Shown: positions 1 through 9,339 of the stretch, piece by piece
Numbering within the stretch: the stretch's first letter is position 1
How the letters are laid out: every line of letters starts with the position of its first letter
NCBI GenBank assembly: GCA_038496445.1
Contig: JALMLS010000025.1
Coordinates: 1 to 22,219, forward strand
Length of the DNA stretch: 22,219 nt
Reading direction: 5' to 3'
From: Trichosphaerium sp. ATCC 40318
Taxonomy: Eukaryota > Discosea > Flabellinia > Trichosidae
Notes under the pieces: generated by a model
The model's database searches: none
What the model saw: only the letters and a program-made list of their open reading frames with translations
Told to the model about the DNA's origin: nothing
Position numbers and translations under genes: made by a program

Positions 1-3000
1 AAACAATCGCTCGATGGCCTTTGAGGCATCGCTCTTCTCTTGATCGTTTTGCTGCCTGCGTACAATAGAAGGCAACGTAGAATCGTTGAGAAGCTCACTA
101 CACCCGGTGAGTAAGTGATTTATAGATAACATTATGACAGTACCTGGGAACTCAGTAGTCAAACTAGGAAGGCGACTTGACATTAAATGTTTCATCTTTG
201 TGTCTGAAACGCCAAAGAAAACAACATTTCCGACAGCTAACACAGAGTAAGCACAGTAAGTGGAAGAAAATCAAGGGCGGCATTTTGGTATAACGTACGA
301 TCGAAACCACGACGGCCAGCACGACCTGCCATTTGGCGATAACTGAGAGGATGAAGCCACAAGTTAGAACCAGCGAATACCACACTACGGCATGGCATGT
401 GAATACCCAAAGCAAGTGTTGCAGTACTTATGACGACACGCAATTGCTATTGCCTTATTAGTACAACAAACAGCGTACAAAAGAATAAAAATGGATGTAC
501 CTTTTGTCTAAACAGTTGCTCTACAGCGCGACGGTAGGCGAGTGGCAAACCAGCGTGATGCATACCAATACCACGTTTTAATCCCCTAATTTGGTGAGTG
601 AGCGATGTGACGTGGAATGGATGATCAGTAATGTGCGTACTCAAGTAGGAGAGGACCATTAGGATCTCTTTCAAGTACCCTCTCTAGACGCCAATCGATT
701 ACAAGGTTGCTCTGCATATCGAGGAATGAGAAGGCAAGTTCAATCTCTGGAAGTTCCTCAACTACATCAATAGTCTCGCTCTGTGGGTGCAGGTTGTAAG
801 TACAAAACCTTTAATAATCCAACCAAGAAGGTGAATAAAATTCTGTGCTTACTTGACCGGCTTCTTTCTCTTCTTTTGTTGTAGAATTGCTTTCTGCTTT
901 GCGTTGCTGTTTGGATTGAGCCTTTAGCTTTTTCTCGTTTCCTCTCTTCAATTTCTTGTATTCTTCAGTGTTTTGGTACGCTTCTTGACTAGCCACAAGG
1001 GTAGTAACCTGTGTGCTTTGAGTCAGTCGCAAATAATAAAATAAGCGTGGCAATTCAAACGTACAATTGAAGACATGAGGGCATTGACGATGCCTCTATC
1101 CAAAGAAAATACTATGCACGGCATTTTATCTTGCATTGCCAAGTTGGAAAGCAAGCCGAGGAGATGAGTGCCCAAGTAAGATGGAGAATAGCAGTCGTCC
1201 ACAGGGCGAGTTACATCATCATCAGGGTTAGGTAGGCCCTCTACCTTGAGCTCTGCAAGTACATGTTGTACCAGATCAGTCTTGGAGGCGCCAACCCACT
1301 CCATCAATAGCTGTACATGGGTTAACCAAAAACTACGTTTATAGGATTGGCTTTTTCTCGTACTGTTTTGAGTAGGGATTCGTATTCTCTTGACTTCTGT
1401 CTGGTGACTACAGGTTCATCTTTAAAGAACAGAACGGCGTCCAATTTGGCAGTGGCAGCCTTTGCGGATTCTAGGCAAAGAGTTAGGTCTAATAATACAC
1501 GTGTGATTTCGTTGTGATTATTATTACCATCGTTGAATTTTGCAGCGGCGGATACCATAGCCTTGTGCATTAAAAAGCAATCAAACGGTTCCAAGATCAT
1601 GTCTATCCAAGATTTAGCTAACCTGGAATCTACACTCACTATATTGCGCACCTGCTGGGAAACCACGCTCTTGCAACATTTCTAAGGTGATGCAATGGAC
1701 TGGATGAACAAACTTGATTGTACTACAGAAACACAAGACACGTTAGTCTAAAGCATGACCATTGTGGGGAGTGGTGTGTACCCAACTTCTCCCTCTTTTG
1801 GGTTGTAGATGTCGCTCACTGGCGCACAGCTGCGTTGCAACAATGCTGATTTTGGTGGCATGTAAAATTGCTTCCTTAAATCAGAGTATCGCACATTGTG
1901 TTGTATGAGATGGACTATGACAAATATGAGTAGTTGCAAAGGTAGCATTCAGTCAACAAAATAAAAAAATCGGTACCTTTGAAATTACGCTTGGTGTGCA
2001 CTGCAAATCTTTGTCCTTTGAACTCGTCTATGCTTTGTGTCTTCTCATCTGGATATTGCTCAGCTAGTTTCTTTTGAACGCCTTCCATCCAACTAAAATA
2101 GGGAGTCAGAATGGTCACAAATGAGTTGTGATAAATATGTTACCTGTGAAACTTTTGGAAGTTTCCTACAGTGGCAGAAAGTGCAAGGAATGGCGCTTTG
2201 CTCATTACCAATAGGCGCTCCCAATATGCACCAATACCAACATTAGATATTTGATGGACTTCATCGAATACCACCCATTTGATCCTCTTGACCCAATCGC
2301 GATTTGAAGGTGACAACAAGAGCATTTCAAATATCTCTGGAACTGTTACAAGCACTTGACATTTCAGAGGGTCTTCTTCAGGGAAGCAGTAATCGTGCGT
2401 AAAGTAACCATACACACTTCGTGTGGTGGAGTTGCTGTAACTCTTGTTGAAGGCACCAATGACTGAGGCGGCGACTTGATTGACTAAAGCCTAAAAAGCC
2501 ATGACATTAGTTAATTACGACACAATCTGACATGTTTATGGCACAAACTGTTTTGCGTACCTTTGATGGGGATATGTACACGACTACGCCATCGTCGCTC
2601 TCGCGAAGTGTTTTTTCCATACAGTAGTAACTGATGAAAGTTTTACCAGAAGAAGTTGGTGCGACTACAAGTGCGCTCTCTGTGGATACGAAATCAGAAA
2701 TGAAGAAACGCAATTTAGTGAGGTGTACCATTGGCGTCAACTGCATCGATCAACTTGACTTGCCAAGCTTCGAGTTTGAACATTTTGACACGAGGATCAG
2801 CGGTTTCTGTGCCACTGCTTCTCGACATGTCTTTTTGCATGTGTTCCAATTGAAATTCGATAGATTCCTTTTCTGGAGACACTTTCTTGCTGCCTCTTAC
2901 TTTCTTGGCAGTATCAGGGAATCCAATGAGTTCTAGAGCCTAACAAAATGCGTCAATCAACGTGTCGTTACAGACAAAGAAACATTGGGGAACAAGTTTG

Positions 3001-6000
3001 GTTTTTTCGCCGGTCCAAGAAAGTACCTCGACAACAAGACTTTGATCAGGGCTATAGCCATCGTATAGATGGTGAATGGTACGGAAAATCTCTATACGAA
3101 GTATAAGGCTAGGATCTGCCTTGTACTCCTTCATAAGGAGGTCCATTCTATAAAGCAATGCACGCTTTTTTACTTCATGCTATAGGAAGAAAATAAAGAT
3201 TAGCAACTCCTTTTTGTAAACGTGGGTTTGTACCTTCTGCTCTCTGTCGTCTACGTTTCTTTGTATCTCTGCAATTGCATCTTTGAATGAGGAGTTACGA
3301 AGCAATTTAGAGATGTTCTTCCACTACAATCATGGTTAGTACAGTACATTAGTTGTGGACAAACTGACCCTCAAGTCTGTGTCTTCTTTGTCTTGTTTTT
3401 GCAAGCGAAGTGCGTTTTCATGTTTTAGCTTATCAGCTTTGCTCATGTTGCCCTTATTTTGTTTTCGCGATTTATTGATTTGTGCTTTACGCTTGTTCTT
3501 TTGTTCCTCTCTCTTGAGCTCTTTGTCCCTCTTGATCTTGTCCTTTTTCGACAATTCCTTGATCTGTCCAACGTGTTGAATATCCATACGCTCCAGATCT
3601 AAATGACCGTACATTACAATCAAAAATAATATAATTATTCAATTTTAAAATAAACATACGGGATCCTTTGAGGGATTCGGCGTAACGGAACATGTGCTTC
3701 TGCAAGTTGTTTTTGCTCTTTTGAATGCGTTTCTTCTCCCACTTTGTGAGATTTGTCTTTGTTTTACGTTTATCCTTCTTCAAAGCCAAATCTAAAACAC
3801 GCTATCTTAATCCACGTGCACAAACTTTTTTTTTGATAAACTGGTTTTTGTTGTGCGTTAACTTACCTTGTCTGAGAGGAGCTACTTGGTGCCACTTGTA
3901 TACTGACTCAAAGTATTTTTTGGAATCTTGGGAGCTCTTTACAGCATCATCGTTTTCTAAAATGACAAGTTAGCATTTAATCAACGAGAAGGCGTGTGTA
4001 GTACTGTCGAGAGTTGGTAGTTGATCAGCACCAAGGATAAGTTTGCCCAAAGGAGACGAGAAAGGCATCACTTCTTTCTTTTTCTCTATAGATAGGCAAA
4101 GGACGTTAGACCCTGAAAACATGACAAGCGCTCTAAAAGATAGTAGTACCTGCATTCAAACCAATTCGTTTTTGAAGTTCTTGTTCGTCTAGTTCTCCAT
4201 CTCTTATTTCAAGAAGTGGGTATAACGCGTCAGTAGTCCCTGCTATTTTGGAGATGACGGCCCACGAGGACTCAAGTTTATCAACAGTGGTTTCAGCCAC
4301 ACCGAGAGTTTCCAAGGTGTTTTGGCGGTTGTCAATATCTGCCACGAGAAAATGTGAGCGTTACTAAATCGTGTATAGAAAGAAAAGCAATCTCTCACCT
4401 GTGCCATCGTTTAAGGATAAGTAACGCACTAGTTGTTCAAATAGACGGTTTGAATAGCAATCACATACATGCGAAGGAAATTCAACATTGTCCTGAAATC
4501 AAGTTAGGTTGTTGAGGTTGAACAAAAGGGGTTGCAATGCGTTTGACATACTGTGTAACATAGAGCAGCAACATAATGGAATACGCGTTTGGTAAACGCT
4601 GCAGTTTGTTTTGAGGCAGATGAAGTTATTGGTAACATTGCAAACGCCTACAACATAACGTTAGCAATAACAAAAGAAGAAAGGTAACAATTTTAAAATA
4701 GGTACCCTAGCTTTAATGTGCAGCGTCTCTAGCAAGTCCTGGTGAATCAAGAATATTTTTGCCAAGTCTCTCCAATTGCCAAATTCCGGTTTGCCACCAC
4801 ATTCCTTGAGCGCAAGGCCGAGTGCGTGTACAAACACGTTCGGTTTATCTGAATTCGAAAAAAATGTCAATATTTATACATAAACAACAAACCGAGTTTT
4901 AGTACCCTCGATAGCGGCTATCTCTTGTTTCAACTCTTCATTTGCCGGCTTGAGTATGGTATCGCATACAAATGTCTTGACTAGGAGTAAGTACTTTGAA
5001 AGATTGTAGTAGTCACACAAAAGAATGAACTGCGAACAGTCAATGAGCATGGCACGTACAACTGCCTTTTCAGTGGCGCGAGCTTTGCTTCCTTTACCAG
5101 CTGTCCAGTAAATAATCCAACCCCAAGCTCTTCCGCCATGGAATTCCATTTCTTCTGTACATACCACATTTTGGTTCAATGACACGCATCGCTGGGTACA
5201 GTCAGCACACAAGCAGTAGGGTTATGGAACGTGGACTTGGGGTACGCACAACAAGGAACGCTTGGAATATAGCAGCATGTTCAGCAGACATGAGGGTGAG
5301 CATCTCCTTTGTAGCACCATTTGAACATAAAACGAAGGATGGTCTCTCAATCCTGATACGTCCAGCGAATTCGTCTGAAGACCAATCCATATCGAGTTCT
5401 TCCACTACGAATTCGGTGTTCTCTTTCAAGTGTCTAACATATAATTCAGTTACAATGTCTTAGTGCACGTGCCAGATTTTGACGCGTGACATGTGTTAAC
5501 TGTCAAGTTTTGTTTTTTGTTGTTACATACCTAACGAGCATGTCGCGCAAAACCAACAACTCTGGGTTATGCGCCCAAATCCCGCGATTGGATCGCAAAA
5601 ACAATATTTTAAATTTAGGCGAGCATTCCGACAAATTTACCAAGAAGCGCTCGTATAGGTAAACGGCGTGCAGGAATTCTCCACCAGATAACTTTTGATC
5701 GAGTAGAACAAACGCCAGTACAGAATCACCTGTAAAACGCGAGCAAAGTCAGTTTAGCTGTCATATTTAGCGTCAAAACGCGTGTTTCTTTTTTTTTTTG
5801 AAACTTGCAACGCCACAACAGTTGCGTAGTTTCTAGATGGGTTACGTACCTTCAATGATGAAGGTCTCGACGGACGAAAACGTTCCACCGAATAATGAGT
5901 GGTTTCCAAGCCCAAACTTGCCCACGCAGTCGCGTAGACCTTCCAAGTACTTGCCTATGACAAAAATAAGCCTATTCCGCCGTTTAACTAGACAAATTGC

Positions 6001-6171
6001 CTTCAACCAATTCAGTTACGGCATCTTCTCCCTCTTGGTCAATGAAGAACTCGTTGGCTTGGTCTTGGAGTTTTTGCGCCTATAAATTTTGAGATACAAG
6101 ACGTTGCGTTGTTTTATTCTTGCCTTTGTTTGGCCCGATTCTACGTCTGGAGATTGTTGAGCTTTTTCCAT
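1..6171 (-). CDS. DDX60-like Ski2-type DExH-box RNA helicase, many exons, C-terminus beyond window
   Basis: This is a superfamily 2 helicase of the Ski2-like/DDX60 group, expected to unwind or remodel RNA with ATP. The likely start is the ATG at 6169-6171. The N-terminal part (about 6171-4400) resembles the DDX60 N-terminal region. A lysine-rich helical linker lies at about 3800-3350 and includes [13 protein letters not shown], which resembles a DDX60 linker. The first RecA domain follows an exon encoding [14 protein letters not shown] 49-nt intron at 2680-2728 separates it from motif I, APTSSGKT (2639-2662). The Walker B motif is DEVH (2254-2265) and motif III is SAT (about 2170-2178). A charged insert lies at about 1000-840. 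The second RecA domain includes [20 protein letters not shown] (about 570-510), ALGIHMP and motif [12 protein letters not shown] (306-335). The frame stays open to base 1, so the C-terminal domain is missing. Vertebrate DDX60 is interferon-induced and linked to antiviral sensing; a similar role here is not shown. I did not fix every exon boundary. The first introns can be read with either GT or GC donors. Confidence 0.9.
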
Positions 6172-6311
6172 GTTTTGTATGAATGATCAGAACCTCTCAC
6201 ACTCACAGTTTCAAAAAACAAACGAAAAGGTACCGAAATTTCGGGTCAGTGAAGATGATGAAGAAACAATTACGAAAAATGACATGCGACACGATAAATT
6301 TACTACAAGTA
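6172..6311 (-). other. Short same-strand intergenic gap between TruC-like stop and helicase start
   Basis: This 140-bp stretch lies between the stop of the pseudouridine synthase gene and the helicase ATG. It must hold the end of one transcript and the promoter of the next. I see no clear core promoter motif or poly(A) signal. The open plus-strand frame across it has no recognisable protein similarity. Confidence 0.5.
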
Positions 6312-7534
6312 TCACAATGTTGCAACTAATGCCTTGTCAATCTCCGGCAAGCCCAATAAAAAGGTGCGTAGTTCTGGCGGCAAGGGATCATTGATTATCA
6401 CTTTTTTTCCTTCAAAGGGATGCACGAATTCAAAACGTGTTGCGTGAAGAAACAGTCTGTGTAGATTGTGCGTCTCTTTAAAAAACTTGTTGATTCTACC
6501 CTTTCCTAAAGATGGGCAAGTGTCAGAAGCAATACAAGAAATACCCTAGCAATGGGAGGGTTGGCATACCATACATGGTGTCTCCTATTATTTGTCGGGC
6601 GGACTTGTGCAGGTGTCTCCTTATTTGATGTCTACGTCCTGTAATTATTCTCGCCTACACAGCAATAATGTCTGTTAACAATACCACATTATAACGATAT
6701 GCTCAAAAGACAAACCTTGACAAGTGACAGGCGATAGAAAGAGGCTAATGTAACAAATCTAGTTTCTGCGTCTTGGATGACAGCTGGTTTCTTCTTGTCT
6801 GCTTTTGACATGCGTCCTGCCTTGCGCTTTGTGAGGGGCTGTGTATCGATCCTTCAAGTTTTTTTTAAGCATGCATTTGTACTTGAAACAGAAATTGACG
6901 CACCAGCTTGGCGGTGAAGTGCCACGAACCAACGCAAGGTACTCTTTAATCGTATTTTCCTTGTCTTGTATCACTACCTGGAATTTGGCAGCAGCCAGGC
7001 TAGACAGAGCAAACAGAAGGATACCTTGATGAGAGTCAAATGCTCATTTCTGTGACACAAAGATTTACGCTTACCTGACGTGGGTCTAGAGGCCACAATT
7101 AATTCAAAGTCTCACGTGCGCAGTGGTACCTATCAAGACGATGCACCGGATGTACTTTGGTACCTACGTAGGTAGATACATTCTCAGCAACAAAGATAAC
7201 TTCTTGCCGCCCGAATATGTCGCTCTTATGTACTGCATAATTCGCTGGTTTTGATACTATTATGCAATGCTCATCTAGGACCGTTCGTTACGCGATGCAA
7301 AAGCAATGTTGCTACTGTTAAACCTCTGTAAAGTACTCGCATTGTGTCAGTTGTTCCAGCTACTTTAATGGGCGGATAACCCGTGTTGTACAAGTCTTGG
7401 GTGGTTTTGTCAGTTTTTGGCTCTGGTGTCTCATGTGATGGCCTTTCTTCTTTAGGTTCCATTATTTTGTTGCGCAGGTGATGTAGTTTGCTACTTTTTG
7501 AAGCCGTACAAATTGGTTTGTATGGCTTAATCAT
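6312..7534 (-). CDS. TruC/RluA-family tRNA pseudouridine synthase, seven exons
   Basis: The enzyme should isomerise a uridine to pseudouridine; bacterial TruC acts on tRNA position 65. My exon model is 7324-7534, 7130-7274, 7075-7085, 6904-7024, 6716-6851, 6570-6654 and 6312-6505. It keeps frame throughout and gives 300 residues, against about 260 for E. coli TruC. Motifs in order are LYRDEHCIIVSKPANYAVH (about 68-86); the catalytic motif HRLDRPTSG (115-123), with Asp118 as nucleophile; ILLFALSSLAAAKFQ; ITGRRHQIRRHL; and RLFLHATRFEFVHPFEGKK near the end. HRLDRPTSG is only contiguous after two introns are removed, because an 11-nt exon encodes its middle. An in-frame TAA sits two codons before the first ATG, so 7534 is the earliest start in this exon. 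A second ATG at 7460-7462 could also be used. The region upstream of the ATG is interrupted 20 bp away by a retrotransposon. The true tRNA site and cell compartment cannot be read from sequence. Confidence 0.93.
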
Positions 7535-7539
7535 TATTT

Positions 7540-7554
7540 AAAGTATAACCGCTT
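7540..7554. repeat. Left target-site duplication of the retrotransposon
   Basis: The 15 bases AAAGTATAACCGCTT are repeated exactly at 14574-14588. They flank a 7-kb element with retrotransposon ORFs, as expected for target-primed reverse transcription. The first three A bases could belong to the tail of the right-hand copy, so the certain duplication is 12 bp (GTATAACCGCTT). Confidence 0.95.
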
Positions 7555-7732
7555 GGGGGGACTTAACTTCACAAGAGTTGCAACAAGTCCTGAGTAGAAT
7601 TGAGAGATCATTAATACTAAAGGCAAGCATGAACATTACATTGTTTACGCGTCAACACGGAGACGTATACCACACCGTACAGGCTGTAAAGTTGTCGGTG
7701 GTTTTTGTTTTTGTTTTTGTTTGTTTTTAAGT
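7555..7732 (+). promoter_or_regulatory. 5' UTR and probable internal promoter of the retrotransposon
   Basis: The 178-bp leader begins with six G residues. Elements of this type normally carry their own promoter within this region so that transcription starts at the first base; that is family knowledge rather than something visible here. At 7700-7729, just before the ORF1 ATG, lies a T-rich tract made of GTTTTT repeats followed by GTTTG. This leader now lies directly upstream, in divergent orientation, of the TruC-like gene. Confidence 0.6.
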
Positions 7733-9313
7733 ATGGGTCCCTTCAGTAGTAACTGTATGTGTAGTATGAGTCTAGTAGATAGTGGGTCAATAGTAGATGA
7801 AAACGCTAAGCCACCAGCCGAGGCTGGTGACATCGCGTTAGAAGGTGTTGGCAGCGATATGGATGTCGACAAAGAAGTGGGAAATAGTACGGAGACTTCT
7901 CCCAGTAGCACACCAAAATTGAAGCCTGAGGTTGCAGACACGGTTATGGGTGAAGTAGTCGATAAAGGCGAAGACAAAGGCGATGAGGTTGGCGACGAAA
8001 GCGAAGACGGTGAACAGGTTGCAACGGAGCCTAAGGAACACGAAGGAACGCCAGAGCCTACGGAACAGCTGGTACCAGGGTTTAAAGATGGTGAAAACCT
8101 TGTAGAGAGTGAGGACGGCGATTTCGAACCGATACGCACAAAGAAACGTACCAGAGACGCGAACGGTATACATACAGACGCCAACACAGTTAAGAGGCCG
8201 CGTAAGATGTCCAACTCAACGAAAGTGGTCTCCAGACGTATTTTGAAGGCTAAAACCATCGTTGGTGCGCCGCTCACTGGCGCTATTCGCAAAAACCAAA
8301 GTGGTATGAAAGAAGTAGAAGATTTCGCCAAGGCCATTATATCGAAGGAAAGCAGAGATCGTAATCGCGCTATGAACAATGGAGCCAACTCAAGACAGGA
8401 AGAACGTAGATTACACAAATTAGTGGTATCTACTCCTGCGTTTGAACAGCAGAGTTCTGTTTGCGAAGAAGAAGTCTTGCGTAAGGCCAAAGCATTCTGG
8501 GTCCGTGTTGCAGACTATCCAGACCAACTAGATAGGCGTAAGTGGGCGTCACTGTTCAAGGTTAGTATAGCGATTGACAGAGGAGACAGAGTCACGGATG
8601 AACAACGGTCGTGGCGTCGGTGGGTTCATAACGGATCTGCGTACCTAAAGGCGAACAAGGAACTCGTGTTTTCGGTGAAGACAGAAGAGATGAGAGAGTT
8701 TATTTGCAGTATCATGGTGCCAGAACAGATTGCGGAACCAGTTGAACGTATACAGATCTTCAACAAAGACGTGGACGGTCGTGACATCGACTTTAAACGC
8801 GTCTTTTTCATCGATGATCTACGAGACGGTATTGACGCTGATACAGTCCGCAAGGGCTTGATGGAGATGTACTATGACGCTGGCGAGATAACCGTTATCA
8901 ACATGGGTATAAATCCCATGGCACGAGACGAAGACTTTGCTGTGTTTGCCAAAGTCTGGGTAGAGTTGCCAGACTCTGAAGCGTTTGCGGAAGCTAGGAA
9001 CAACAACAGTGGTTTCTGTGGCGACTGGGAAGTCACCATCAACCAGGCTACGGCCAAGGGTGCTCCTAGGGCGGTTCTAGTCCGTTTTGATCCGGCGCAG
9101 TTAGCGAGGTTCAAAGTTGCGTTGTTCATCGCCCAAGTAGAAAAGTTGTTTGGGATCCGCATTCTAGCTATGAAGAAAGCACACGGCACCTATGGTGGGT
9201 TTGGTACAGCTTGTTTTGTTACGTTTGCATCCAAGGAAGAGAAGCTGAGAGCTATAGACGCGGGACAGCTGAAATGGGGTGAAAAGTTGGCGCTGAGATT
9301 TAAGTTTTCTTAA
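7733..9313 (+). CDS. Retrotransposon ORF1 protein, RNA-binding with two RRM-like regions
   Basis: ORF1 encodes 526 residues from the first ATG of the frame. ORF1 proteins of LINEs bind the element RNA and form the ribonucleoprotein. Residues about 25-135 are strongly acidic (runs of D and E). Basic patches follow: KKRTRDANG near 137-145 and KRPRK near 154-158, candidate nuclear localisation signals. The C-terminal third shows two RRM-like patterns. The first, about 356-437, has a strand-like VFFIDDL and, later, FAKVWVEL. The second, about 446-525, has AVLVRFDP, then GGFGTACFVTF as an RNP1-like strand, then a closing basic strand ALRFKF. I see no CCHC zinc knuckle, which many ORF1 proteins of the I and Jockey groups carry. 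RRM assignment is by pattern only. The gene ends in tandem TAATAA. Confidence 0.85.
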   Translation: MGPFSSNCMCSMSLVDSGSIVDENAKPPAEAGDIALEGVGSDMDVDKEVGNSTETSPSSTPKLKPEVADTVMGEVVDKGEDKGDEVGDESEDGEQVATEPKEHEGTPEPTEQLVPGFKDGENLVESEDGDFEPIRTKKRTRDANGIHTDANTVKRPRKMSNSTKVVSRRILKAKTIVGAPLTGAIRKNQSGMKEVEDFAKAIISKESRDRNRAMNNGANSRQEERRLHKLVVSTPAFEQQSSVCEEEVLRKAKAFWVRVADYPDQLDRRKWASLFKVSIAIDRGDRVTDEQRSWRRWVHNGSAYLKANKELVFSVKTEEMREFICSIMVPEQIAEPVERIQIFNKDVDGRDIDFKRVFFIDDLRDGIDADTVRKGLMEMYYDAGEITVINMGINPMARDEDFAVFAKVWVELPDSEAFAEARNNNSGFCGDWEVTINQATAKGAPRAVLVRFDPAQLARFKVALFIAQVEKLFGIRILAMKKAHGTYGGFGTACFVTFASKEEKLRAIDAGQLKWGEKLALRFKFS

Positions 9314-9339
9314 TAAATATATTTCTTTTTTAAATTAAT

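Noticed and set aside
3355-3579. Plus-strand frame rich in Leu, Ser, Cys and Phe resembling a membrane protein
   Set aside because: It is the antisense of the lysine-rich linker of the helicase; AAA/AAG codons read backwards give Phe/Leu-rich sequence.
7645-8490. A 281-codon open frame on the minus strand, serine- and threonine-rich
   Set aside because: It lies antisense to the acidic, repetitive part of ORF1; its composition is what the reverse complement of Glu/Asp-rich codons gives, and it matches no family.
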